From assembly GCA_036345935.2 (NCBI GenBank), contig JADWOT020000008.1:5931114-5995113 (forward strand): 64,000 nucleotides of DNA. The letters are read 5' to 3'. Positions 42,903 through 54,673 of this stretch are shown here, piece after piece. Each line of letters opens with the position of its first letter. Position 1 is the stretch's first letter. Position numbers and translations under genes: made by a program. The notes below the pieces were generated by a model. The model saw only the letters and a list, made by a program, of their open reading frames with translations. It was not told where the DNA came from and searched no databases. This stretch comes from Taenia hydatigena (taxonomy: Eukaryota > Platyhelminthes > Cestoda > Cyclophyllidea > Taeniidae).

Positions 42903-44309
42903 TTAGTTGCTTAAAGATAGCCTACCGTGTAATCCATTTGCTTTCGGTCGAATGGGCGGATTACCATGGAATCTTTCGAGCGATTTTTTAGCATTCCGCC
43001 ATCTAGGCGCGTTCCAATGTAGCCTTAAAGGGCTCTGAGACCTCTTAGACGCAGTGTTAGCATTCCGTTGAATCGTCGACAGCGAAGCGCTCCGCTTTGG
43101 TAGAGGAGTTACATAGCTCCTGATGATGGATTTGGGGAGGATAGTCAACGGCGAAATGCAAAACTGTATAAATTAAAGAAAGTGGCAGCGATAGTGATTA
43201 CCGATACTTCATTTCACTTACTATTCTAGCATACTCATCAAGCACTGATACCCAATGGTTATCAGGATGAATGGTGGGGAGGAAAGTGAAATCCTAAGCA
43301 ATGAAATGAGGTTTTCACAGACTTTCCAATTAACTGTTTCCAGGAACTGGGGGGAGTGCGGGATTGCACTACTGATGTTGATTTTCAGAACCTCATGCCC
43401 ATGAACACTGTAGGCGGAGAGAAAGTCGTCGATGAGTTCGGAAAGTTTCTAAGGAATAGAGAATTACGGTTTTGCTCACGTTGTACTTTAGAGGTTTGAA
43501 CATGAGATTCGATCGCCGGCTCAGTCCAACAGCACCAAAACGCCCGCGACAACAAACACCCAAAACGATGTGACTGTATTTATTTTCGCCTTGTATGGAC
43601 TTAAATGATATGGCGAACCGCTGTAACTCCACGCATTTGCGTGTTAAGTATCTGAATTTGAATAAAGTTGCGGGAAGGAAATAATGGATATACATAGCTA
43701 AGACAACAGCTTCCAGACACTTTATAGGCAGAGCTTCCTTTATCATGGTTTTTGCAATCAACTCCAACCTAAAATTAATTTAAAAATACTGAAACCTCAC
43801 CTGCTGATTGGTCTAGACTTAGGAATAGCATAAAACTGCGTTCCTATAAAGTTGTATCTGATCAGTCAGGGAAATAAGTCGACTTTGAATTAACTGCAAT
43901 AAATTGATTACCAGCAAAACGTACGTATTTTCGGGGTTTAGTTAAAGCTTTAGAGAAATCAAGACAATAAAAGCAAAAGACTACAAGCTCGTAGACAAAG
44001 GATACTCCAAAGAAGAAAGATACGACTGAATTGCATCCAGCTTGTCCGCAGTTGAGAAATCGCTTGGTAGTTTAAGAGGCGGTTTAGGATATGACTATCC
44101 AATCATTACGATTTAGTTCTTTATGGAAAACACATTACCCGTTTTACGGGAGGCTTCGAAGCCAAATTTAAAACTTCTTGCTCTAGGTCTGGATAGCAGT
44201 GTATACAAAATTGAAGCATCCTTGCCCATGTACATGGGCTTAAAGGAAATCCATCAGAATTTACTAAGAATCGTTTATTTTTATCCTCAGGAATGGATGA
44301 GACCTCCAT
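42903..44309 (-). CDS. VASH: Vasohibin, tubulin tyrosine carboxypeptidase, 8 exons
   Basis: Exons: 44309-44139, 44094-44006, 43857-43801, 43768-43694, 43651-43480, 43448-43323, 43293-43222, 43163-42903, giving 340 residues (human VASH1 365). Joined exons read FLVNSDGFPL...TWARM, DKLDAIQSYLSSLEYN, GTQFYAIPKSRPIS, KEALPIKCLEAVVLAIYLT, QRFAISFK, YSHIVLGV, GRFGAVGLSRRSNLMFKP and LSELIDDFLSAY, in the order of the vasohibin core. The transglutaminase-like triad is Cys123, His158, Ser175, with spacings 35 and 17, the same as in human VASH1. Vasohibins, with the small partner SVBP, remove the C-terminal tyrosine of alpha-tubulin. The C-terminal exon is basic and Ser/Arg-rich, as in the family. Seven introns of 44, 148, 32, 42, 31, 29 and 58 nt hid the gene from simple ORF reading. 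Exons 1-6 are firm. Exon 7's donor (GTAAGT at 43221) and exon 8 are the best model. Translation could begin in an upstream exon. Confidence 0.93.
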
Positions 44310-44630
44310 TGCAAAGACATGCGGACACAAATTTAAAGTATATATATATGTTATCGGGTAGTGAATTAACAGCTATATTTCACGGCGTCGTGGCACGAAA
44401 ACAGGAGTGCGATAGCGAAATACGCGCGTCAAGGTCCATATCCAAATGCGGTTTGTGAGTGCACACAATCCCTTTATAATATCTTAGTGAAAATACTAGT
44501 TATCGCCAAGTATAAATTTGAGAGCTCATGACTAGGTTGCTTCAATAGTGTTCTTTAGCATTTTTGAATAAGCTAGCATAGTGCAAGGTTAAGAACACTA
44601 TGGTCATAGCGCAATTACTTATAAGGGATA
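44310..44630. other. Upstream region of vasohibin
   Basis: No further vasohibin exon is evident, but a short one coding the extreme N-terminus cannot be excluded. Otherwise AT-rich with no recognised signal. Confidence 0.35.
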
Positions 44631-44770
44631 TGTAATACTTTGTTTGTTAGAACTGCTGTTTTCTGTCAAGGTCACAGAGAGGTGGCCATATTGCCCTAGC
44701 TGCGTGGGGCTGGCCTCTGGGCCACGCCAGCAGCCATTTTCCCTCTGTCCGGGAGCCTCGGGACGCTACA
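44631..44770 (+). mobile_element. LTR-like element, copy G, with exact 5-bp target duplication GGATA
   Basis: Starts TGTAATACTTTG and ends CGGGACGCTACA, flanked by GGATA at 44626-44630 and 44771-44775. It has the family blocks TCTGTCAAGGTCACAGAG, GTGGCCATATTGCCCTAG, GGCCTCTGGGCCACGCC and TTCCCTCTGTCCGGGAGCC. The central segment between TCCG and GGAGCC, with TATATATATTC in copy A, is absent, so it is 140 bp. Clean ends and an intact duplication suggest a fairly recent insertion of an already shortened form. Confidence 0.75.
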
Positions 44771-44972
44771 GGATAGAATAAAGCAAGAAAAGACTTGCGT
44801 AGGCGACTCCAAGATCGGGAATGCAAAATAAATTGAAAAGCTTAGGCAAGCGGCTTTAAATTTAAGCACTGATTTTAAGTACTACAAAGTAGATGTGTTT
44901 TGGGCATTTGGTACATACATATATATGCATAGAGCAACTCATATTGTTAAATTGAAAACATTTTACAAAACC
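44771..44972. other. AT-rich sequence, nothing recognised
   Basis: Unique-looking AT-rich DNA between LTR-like copy G and the 96-bp tandem duplication. Confidence 0.3.
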
Positions 44973-45164
44973 AAATGCATAGAATTTTCACCTTATGAGC
45001 AACGTGTCTATAATTTAGCTTTTTTGTCCAAAATTGGCAATTTATAAGCACTTTTATTTTACGAAGCTAAATGCGTAGAATCTTCACCTTATGAGCAACG
45101 TGTTTATAACTTAGTTTGTTTGCTTAGAATTAGCAGTTTATAAACGCTTTCATTAAAGCGTTGT
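44973..45164. repeat. 96-bp tandem duplication
   Basis: Two units begin AAATGCATAGAATTTTCACC (44973) and AAATGCGTAGAATCTTCACC (45069). They share TTATGAGCAACGTGT, TATAA.TTAG and a TTTATAA.C.CTTT end, with scattered differences indicating an old duplication. The second unit ends in an 8-bp-arm palindrome, AACGCTTT-CATT-AAAGCGTT (45143-45162). Confidence 0.7.
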
Positions 45165-48100
45165 AGTTTTTTGCATTTTGTTTTTACTTGCGTTTGTTTA
45201 AGCTTATCAACTAAAGGTTACGCTTGGAGCAGTGGAATTTCAAAACAGGCTGGAATTCGGTGAGTGGAAAATTGTGGCGCTATGCGATACCAAGACACTT
45301 TTTGCCATCAAAAATGAGTAATAACTGCTTATAGATGCATTTACTTTGCTTTAGCTCTTAGCCGTATTTTTGAAATGCTTTGCTAACAAATAAGTTGATC
45401 AAAACTACCCCTTTTGTGACACAATCGGTCGAAATTCTGAGCAGTCCAGTAGCTTTATAATTATTATAATTTAAATGGACAAAAATTTTTTTGATAGGTT
45501 TTTGTTATTTTTAATTGCTTGCTAGCTATGCGATTTGATATCATTCTTTTAAAGCGAAATCCATTTTTGATTCACTAAAGTTTATGGCACTCCATTTTGT
45601 TTCAGCTAATTAGTCTTAAAAGTGCAACTTAAGCATATATTGTTTGCAGCGTTTAACAATTTTTTAATAGGATAGATCAACAATTTTTGGGTGATTAGCG
45701 AACGAAATGAGAGCAAAACGTTGTAGTACCAATGCTATATTAACCATAGTCCATTGTGGCTGAATTTTGCTTGTCAAGAAAATTTTGTGCCATTTTCACT
45801 GGCAAAAAAGTTTGCAAATTTTGGGTGGCAAAGTTTTGTTGATAATATAAATTTGCGACCACGAGGTAAACTTCAGTTTTACTATCGTCATTTTTTGCAA
45901 GCCTGATTTACTAGCCTATTAAAATTTGCGTATTTCTGCTGTTTTGACATATAAAAATAAATAAGTTAATTTAATTACAAAATTGTCGGCCTTAAATGCA
46001 AAAATGTGCGCTATCTCTAAGGTATGTGTGGGGGGTGCAATAAATTGTGGTTCAATAGATAATTTTGCATTTATTTGTGCTTTTACTTAAAATTTTGATG
46101 CAGCAAAAGTGTGAAACGCTTTTGATGCTACTAATAGCTACTACTTTATGATAATACTCACCCCATTTGCAAACATGGTCTAAATTTATCCCGTAAAATG
46201 CTACTTTAATAGATAATAACATAAATGCAATTTTGTAAGCTACAAAACCAGCCCTAAAAGGTATCTTTTTAACTAATTTGTTAATTTTAAAAACTCACAA
46301 TTAAAAAATTTTTGCTGGTTTTAAGGTGAGGGAATCGTGAAACTCATTTAACGGTATTTAAATTGTTTCCAAGATCTTAAACCTTTGCACTAGTTACCTT
46401 TGTACCTTTTAATTATAATCTTTAACAATCAAAGTCATTTAATCATGGCATAACTCTTGGATGCCTTAAAAGGCGTGGAGTAAAACACCCTATTTGTCAT
46501 TTTTTGGAAAGGTCAATGGGTACCTCGCGGTCACTCACGTTACACGAGCCGAGGTGGTCCATTCCCGGCTGCAATTTAGCGCAGCAAACTAATGTGGTTT
46601 TGCCCTTACAACCACTTATTTTGATTTCTGAGATCGGGGAAAGTCGAATAGTTGCATACACGGTTTACGCAAAAAGGGTTCGCCCTAGGCAACTAGGCCT
46701 TTTAATGTTGCTATGACCAGGATGTTTTTGCTCAGCTGAGGATGGGAGGAATTTATCCCTGCGTGAATGAGGAAGCAGAGGCAAAGACTAACATAAATAA
46801 ACAAAAAAGTAAACAGATTTTTAGTAGCATTTTACTAGACGTAGCAAAATAATGCAAAATTCAGTGTATCAGAATGTAAGCACTGTGGTTTTGGTTGCCT
46901 TGACCGGTGCACTAACTTAATCAAGACACGGCGGATTCCAGGAGACTAATTGCACATTTAAATAAAGTCTTATTTCAATAAACTTTGATTGTAACGTAAA
47001 TAACCTTAAATAGCATAACTTAGGCAACGCTTATTTAAAAGTTGATCAGTTAAAGAAGAACAGTAAAAAACAATGCCGTTTTAAAGTTGTTTAAGACTTT
47101 ACATTCCTTAATGTCTACGTCGTACTGCGAAAAGGTAAAGTTGAAGGTGAATTGACGATGCTTTTTGGTACAAAGAACCATGGCCTAACGATACAAAATT
47201 TAAGTAACTAATCCAAATTTTAACTGTCATTCGGGTGTTAAAACATACGCATCACGGTTTTACAGGAGTTTTATGGGAAGTTAACATTTAGATGGGATAG
47301 TCCATTCCACACTATTGACAGAAAAACGTTCAGCAAACAAGATTCTATGGTGAATGTTTCATTTCGTATAAAAAACAAGCATGTGCAACATTTTCAGTCC
47401 CTCATTTTTTAAACGCCTTTAAAATGGTCTCTTTGAACTTTAAGTCTTATTTAAGGAAAATACCTTTAAGGTGTGAAATGCCAGAGGCATCTACTTAACA
47501 CTTCTCAGTAATATGTTTGGGACTTGTGTAACGGGTCGGTTAAAGTATGAATTAAGAATGCTTGCTGCTGGCTTAGAGTGCAATCCATTAAAGCAGTATT
47601 CTTGACTAGCAACAATCATAAAACTTTTTTTGAGGACCTTGAATTTTAAAATGAGTGATTCTGATTGTAAATATGATAATATCACCCACGACAACCTTGA
47701 GTCAAGGGATCACAATTTGCGTAGAAAATCGTCATTATTAGAAAGGCCATAAAACCACTCATAATTAATTTGTGCGCTGTTTGGATGACTATCTAAGAGC
47801 TCCAAACTCCCAGCTCTTGTTGCAGCTTCACTGAGATACCAATTTTTCCCATTTTTAAACAAAAATATGGAGAAGACGCTTGAGATTCATGTATCCAAAT
47901 GTTTTTATCACTATGATATAATCTTATTGGTGGTATTTTTCCACAACTAAGACAACACATTACGCACACCCGAGAAGGAAGAATTTTCACCTCCTTCCCT
48001 TGCCTTATGAAGTAAATTATTTTATGGTATCGCATTGCAAAGCGTATTTAGTCAAAAAGGTTTTTAATGAAAGTTATTATAAAATATCGATGCAAAACCA

Positions 48101-50469
48101 TGTACCTAAGGATTAACATGACCCAACGAGCGGTGATGCTGCTGTATTAACCGGTTATTCTAGCCGCAATTGTAAAGGAGACAGAAGCGGATCTAGAGGG
48201 GACCTTTAGTAGTGGTACTGCAAACCTTTAGGTGGGAGGGGAAAGAGTTACAAGGGGGTACGAAGGTGATAAAATGTCAGACAAGGTGGGTAGCATTTGC
48301 GATACCGCGCAGCATTGCTGCCGAGCCACTGTGATGCCGATTTCCTGCCAGGAGGGCAATCAACTAAAGCGTGATAATGCATTCTCGACGGAGCAGACTG
48401 TCTGATCACACCTAGAGGCGACACATTCATTAAATTATGCATGCCAAAATGGCAGCACAAAACAGTTAAAGAGATGGAAATTTGACAACACCACAAAACT
48501 AGTTGTTCAACTTCTGACTTTGTGAGGCTATTCATTAATAAAAAATATAGTGGAGAAACTCCAAAGCCCTTTGAAGGCTACTTCAAACGAGAAGTAGCGG
48601 GCGCTGTATCAATATTTCAATGTCAACTTTTGATTAGACTAGTCTTAACGTTAGCTCGTGTGATCTTGCAAGTAGTCATCTATTAAGGTCAGGAATAAAT
48701 ATAGCTGTTCAGAGTGAATTTTCGGGTACAGTTCAAATTTAGCGAACAGCAAACCTATCTTCGAAGGTCAATAGAAGTGTGACCCTCTTCACGACAAAAA
48801 TCTAATGCGTCAGTATCTCAGAGCTCTATAACCTCGACAATGGCTGGCATCACATAGGTAAAGGAGGGAAAAGCGCTAACCCCTAGAACATTCGGCTCGA
48901 CTATCCTTCATATCAAGTTCACTGCACAAGCTTAAAATGCCAGTACCTTATTTGCATTAGCATTGAAGAAACCACGCCGCTAAGTAATGGGATGAAGGTT
49001 TGGCACATTCCACAGCGAAAGCAACAGTGCTACTAAACAGTGTCTCAGTTCAGCACTGTTGCTTATATTCTGAAATGCATTCATTCGAGAAATTGGGTTT
49101 GAGACAGTTGGAAAATTTCTGCCACGGTCAGAGATATTTGCTCCAAAATAAGGATTTTTTTCCACTTTCCTCCTCCATAGTTGATTCGGTTGCCTTGATA
49201 AAAATAATTAGTACATTTTTGACTTCCCCAAAAGGTCTATTCTGTTTTCTTGCTTTCTCTCCTTCCTTCCTTCCTTCCTACAACGCATTAGCGTAGCAAT
49301 TTCATGTCTCCTCCCTGCCTCATGTCTCCTTCACTCAACATGAGCAATTGAATTTCTGTGTTTACAACATTTTAGCGTTTTTATTACTTTTTTCCTCTTG
49401 CTTAAAATGCTTAATCGAGATATGCCACCTCACCAAACTAGAGACTGTACCAGTTCTTTGAGTGCCTATAATGCCTAAAAATAACAAGATAGAAGGATCG
49501 GTGAAGACCCAAGTGGAAAACATGAAAGCACGGGGCAAGTAATTGTCGCGTTACTTAAGCTCCCACTCCTCGTAGAGATAGCACAGGCGGATTGTCCACC
49601 TAATGTGTTGTTCCCTTTTATAAAATTGTGTTTGGTCTCTTTCGATGTTTTGGCTCGTCTTTTGCCTCGGCCAAAGTAACGAATTCCTCCGTCTTACCAT
49701 TGAAACTAATTAAATAACTTAATTCGGTGACTTGTAGAAGCAAAAAGGAAGTATTTAAGGAAGACTTTTATGCATTGTTCTAAGAAAAACAAAAGAGCTA
49801 CCTTAGACATTTTGAATTAAATTACATGGTTATTTTTTTGTTGCCACACAATTCAGAGTGGTAATGCAGATCCCCTTGGCGGACTTTGAAACCAAAATGA
49901 ATTTTTAATGTCGTTTTAGAGGAGGGTCTAGTTTTCACTACCACTAGCATCGCCCAGTTTTGCGATCGTTTGGATGCCCAAATCAGAAAGCACGATAGCA
50001 AAATTAGTCCTTTTTTTCTCCTTATCTGTTTCACTCCCGTAAACATAACCAGAGTCGAGGCGTAACAGGAACAAAGGCTCCCATTCAATTCGCTTCTCCC
50101 TCCACAAAACTACCATTCCGAGGCGAAGTTATTGTGGCTGAAACTTGACGTTTCGGTATTCCACCAGAATCCTCTCCTATTTTCCAGACACTCATACGCA
50201 TTCGCCTTGAAGAATTCACTTGGCTCCAGCAGTCGCCGACACCACTACCACCACTAGTAGTCGTAGCACAGCGAAATGTCAGATTTGTTCGAAAGGCAGA
50301 GAGCCATAAAAACTGCGTGCATTTTGCCGCTGTGCCTTTATTAAGCCGCCTGTTTACCCAAAAAAAGAAGAGACACCTAGCGATTGTGTCCATGTCTCCC
50401 TTTGTAAATGGATGGGTCTGCGAAAGCTCCTAAAGATCCAGAAATATCAAGCATAAATAACGTCACTTG
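45165..50469. other. Gene-poor AT-rich region
   Basis: About 45.2-46.5 kb is very AT-rich. A short patch at about 46510-46720 is distinctly more GC-rich (GGTACCTCGCGGTCACTCAC, ACGAGCCGAGGTGGTCC) but shows no complete tRNA fold by eye. A (CCTT)n run is at 49261-49279. Frames at 48248-48535 and 49822-50393 (minus) have no recognised family or convincing splice context. Confidence 0.3.
49261..49279 (+). repeat. (CCTT)n short tandem repeat
   Basis: Nearly five CCTT units after a pyrimidine-rich stretch. Confidence 0.75.
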
Positions 50470-50688
50470 TTACCAGTTAAAATAACCTACTTTTTGACAT
50501 TTTTGTAAGATTTTTTTTAATAGAACGCGTTTTGATATGTTAAATTTAACTTTTAAATGGTCTTTGACTGCTTGGATTTGATGAAGTGAGTGAAGTATTG
50601 CCAAGGCTTTTAAAAGCATCATAGTGGCTACTAAGTCAGCCCGCACAAAAAGAACCAAGTGTCGAGCTATTTTCGCAACGTCTGACAT
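50470..50688 (-). CDS. Small 72-residue open frame, function unknown
   Basis: Starts with an ATG in good context (AAAAATGTC) and reads MSDVAKIARHLVLFVRADLV, continuing as mostly helical, Lys- and Leu-rich sequence to KCQKVGYFNW-stop. A GTAACA follows the last codons, so it could be a first coding exon. No family recognised and no partner exon found; chance is a real alternative in AT-rich DNA. Confidence 0.15.
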   Translation of the reverse strand: MSDVAKIARHLVLFVRADLVATMMLLKALAILHSLHQIQAVKDHLKVKFNISKRVLLKKILQKCQKVGYFNW

Positions 50689-53600
50689 TTTTGTAACGGT
50701 CCACTAAATGTCCTTACAGTTTGGGATTGGCAGAGACCACCCAGCAACTTCTCATTATCCATTGTCATGACAGCAAAAGTTTGTATGGAGTTGGGTCAAA
50801 CGAAATGCAAGTAAATTTATCCAAAGGTTAACTAATTAATCTCTAGGACCACCTAAGCTACTTCCAAACGCAAAAAAAAACCAATTTTACCTTTTGTCTT
50901 TACGAATAATAAGAACAGCATCAGGGTTACACATTCTTATTGTTTGTGTGGCCACCCTGCCTCAAGTGTGATTCTGTAACGCAAAAAAAGCACAACTTAG
51001 AATTCTAAAGTACAAAAACGCTGTTTTCTTCATCAGAGCTAAATCTGGAAGCAAATCTGCCCTCGCTACAGTGAAGTATAGCTTTTCTTACCTCTCTGGG
51101 AGGCGATAGGACCCGCACGCATGCAGACGTCATGGAGATCTGCACCTACTTTCAGGAAGGGACTGTGAATGCCTAAAGAAAATACAAACCAGTCAATTTA
51201 GAAAAGTACGAATCAAAACGCAGTTCTGTTTATTAACACAGATTGAATTTCCTGACGTCAAGAGTTTCATTACTTAATTTACGTCATTTGTCAAGAAAAT
51301 TTTTCCTTTGCTCAATCAAGTTTTTAGATGACAATCAGAGGAGTAGGAAAATAATAACAAATAATAATCATCGCGTCACTCAGTGATGTTTCTATTTACA
51401 AATGAAGACTTGAAAGAGGCAGCAAATTTGACTTTCTCGAACAGAGTCCACCGGAAATGTCAACCCTAATTCCACAAATGGCATTACTTTTAAAAGGAAA
51501 AAAAGAAGAACTTTGATTCTAATAGCGACTAACATCTAATTTGTCGTAATATCAAGCTCTTTCATCCAGTTTTTCGAAATGAGCAAAAAAGGTCGAAATC
51601 ATTTTTTAAGGATGGTATACCTTTTTTCATTTGGGTCGTTTCCTTCCGCGAAATGATTTTTCCATGGATATTGATTCCCAGAAGTCCTGGCTGACCAAGA
51701 GACCTTGACATTTCTCCACAATTATTAGTTTGGATACCGTTTTACGACTCCTAGTGCCGTCCTGAGCGGATGTTATTTTTTTTGCGGAAACACATCTAAT
51801 CAGAAGGCTAATCTTTGCGAATTACTACATGAAGTTTTAATTTTTCTGCATTAAACAGAGTAGAGGGGAACAAAAAGTATAGCATTGCTATTGAAGGCCA
51901 TATCGGCTTTGCATTGTCTGGGGAGCTGTGAGGTAAACACTCAACCGTGACCTGTGAATAAGAGGCATAAGTCTGTATTTTCTCCTAATCCGAAAGAACT
52001 ACACCAGTACAAATTGAAATACGTTTCAGTAGAAGACTCTAATTTTTGGCCTGACTTTTGCGCGAAGTACAGGGAAAGACCCTTCCTTATGCTTAACTGA
52101 AAACATGATGCGGGGTCAAAACTTATGCCTTTTATGAACGAAAATAAGCTATACACCTTCAGCACAAACAGTCTGGCGGAGTGACTGAGGTCACATTCTC
52201 TGGAACTAATAAATTTTTTAGGCTATTGGGAGGTCATGAGTTAAGTGAAAGCACCTAAGGAACCGTAGAGCTCCAATGCTGAGGGATGTGACCCCACCGA
52301 CAAAGTTTTTCCATGACAAAATTTCCATTCTTGAGATAGAACATAATGTGGGTTATTTTGGGGTTGGAAAAAAGTAATTATTGCTGAATGCAAGCTTTTC
52401 TCATGCACGGACGTAATGTCTCAAAAAACGTTGGTTGGATTAGAGGCAAAAGAACTAATAACTACTCCCAAAGAAGACTGTAATGAGTTGCATAGGCGCA
52501 CCTAATGGAGTTTTGTGGGCACAAAAAAAAGAGCAGGAAAAAATACGGCAGAGCATGGGAAGTAGGGCTTAAAATTTTTAAATAACTAGGAGAGCACCAG
52601 TCATCTGCACGGAGCCTTCACTCCTTTAAACAAATTGTCAGATGTTTAAGGCACACAAATGAGAAGGGAACTGCTCATTCGATGGGTCAACTTCTCATCT
52701 TCTATGCGATTGCCTGTTGAGTTTTTACACATTCCTTGAAGCGCCGCATTCCACCCTCAAACAGGTCAGACTGGTTTTTGCCCTAAACGAGTTTTTTTCA
52801 GTTAAAATTTAAGCATTTGATTAGTTCCTACGTCTTAGCTAATAAAGTTTCTTTTCTAAGTCAAAGGTTAGGCAACTAAAAGTTGCTCCTCTGGTGACAG
52901 CCCAGGCCACTGCCTACGGGGGTGTAATGTAGCGCTATAAAGTTGACGCCTCCGCATGAAGGAATTGCCACTGGAGTGACGAAAAAAAGCTTATGACCCC
53001 TTTTTAGTGCATTTATTTTATAAAAAAGAACAAAAACAAAAGATGCACTGTTAATTGCCAACATATTTCATCACCACAATCCAGTTTCATCTGGGGGAGG
53101 TGGGGAGGTAAGGAGGGGGAAGAGATGATTTTCAGTTTGCCTGGGCTGGAGTCGTAAATGTCGAGCTCCCATATCCTTTTATTTCGCAGTCTATAGATAG
53201 CAATGCACTTGATATATCCGCTTTGTATGCACATATGTGTAGTGCAGTCGCCTCCACCGTAAGATGCCGACACCTTCTCTCTCCCTCAACTCTAAGGGCA
53301 CAGATTTGGCTAAAATACTTAATTTAAGAGATTAACACCCTTTAAATGGCTTGATGATAGACATAAAAGCTCAAAAATTAGTCACAATTAAGCAACATTG
53401 CATCCACTTATTTTGGTTTTATTTTTGATTAATTTCTTATCAATAAGTGCGTATCTCCGGCTACCCGTCGAAAGCGTCTGAGACTGCTTGCATTAAGTGG
53501 GGTGTAAGCCAAGCCCCGCTGATAGGTATGCACGTTTAAAGGTGTACTCTAGTGTTGTAGCAGTTGGGACACTTTTGCCTAATTGATAAAAACCGCAAAT

Positions 53601-53818
53601 TAAAGCTAAAGTGTTATTTGAGTCTAATTCAAAGACTTTCCTAATGGAATGCCGCAAATGCTGTTAGTGCCGTTTCTTAGAAAAGTCGTAAATGTTCCAT
53701 TTGGGAGCAGTATAGTAAGGAAAATCCTTATTCCTTATTTAGATAATGCATATCCACCAGCAGTATGTAAGAGCATCATTCTAGTAGATTTAAATAATTA
53801 TGTCATTTTACAGTTCGC

Positions 53819-53842
53819 TCTCCTCCTCCTCCTCCTCCTCCT
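53819..53842 (+). repeat. (CCT)n trinucleotide repeat
   Basis: About eight CCT/TCC units in tandem, non-coding as far as can be seen. Confidence 0.8.
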
Positions 53843-54637
53843 GAACTCAGTTATAGCCATTAATATTTCTAGGTTTTATTGCGTCTCACTGTCACACTGA
53901 AGTGTAAATCTGGAATGAAGAAAAGTTGGTGATGCTGTCGGTTGTTCACAATGCCGTTTAGTTGCTATCGTATGATTTAACAGGGTTCAACCCTCCGCAC
54001 ACTCTTAAGCATTACTATTAATCTACTTGAGGTGATTTTCTTCCCATTTCGGGAACTCAAACGCATAGATGGGGGAAAAAGTCAAACGTGCCACTGCATT
54101 TCAATGTCGAACGGTCGGACGACACAAAGCAAGCAAATGTAAATTCTACATTTGTGGAGCAGTTGACACGCGTACAGGTGGGACGACGAAGGAGACCCTA
54201 CTCTAATTGGGGCGCAGACATAATTTAACATACTGATTAAAAGTATATTTTCTTATCATACGTCTTGACGAATAGACCATAATGTCTGTAAAAATACATT
54301 CCTTACGAAAACGAGATTAAGTCAGAATAAAGAGGAGGAAAGACCAAACAGTGGTAAGAAACACTTATCATGTCTTTAAATGGAGTCTCTTCCAGTAACT
54401 CCTTACATGGCATTAGGAGCAAGTAAAATGTCGCGAGACGATCATGAGTAAATTGTGAGCTGGCGCAGAGTTGGGAGGTTAGACGCGCACTTTATCCCTG
54501 TATCAACCAAACACCAGAATATTGCATCTCTCTACACTCATTTTTTAAGCATTTCCCGCCAACTGCGATTCTCAAAATAATTAAGAAACTCTTTTTAAAA
54601 ATAAATTTAATAGAAGTTGGCAACGCTGTGGAGAGCC

Positions 54638-54669
<32 letters not shown>

Positions 54670-54673
54670 GGGA
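54638..54673 (+). repeat. (GA)n microsatellite with interruptions
   Basis: A GA run of about 36 bp, broken by GGG near its 3' end. It accounts for the Arg-Glu and Leu-Ser strings in overlapping open frames. Confidence 0.85.

Noticed and set aside
42903..43148. 81-codon minus-strand frame as an independent small gene
   Set aside because: Its extension upstream to 43163 fits as the basic last exon of vasohibin, in phase, with an AATAAA about 105 bases downstream.
46510..46720. Possible tRNA or tRNA-derived repeat in a GC-rich patch
   Set aside because: A GGTCCATTCCCGG stretch recalls a B box, but no matching A box and cloverleaf could be assembled on either strand.
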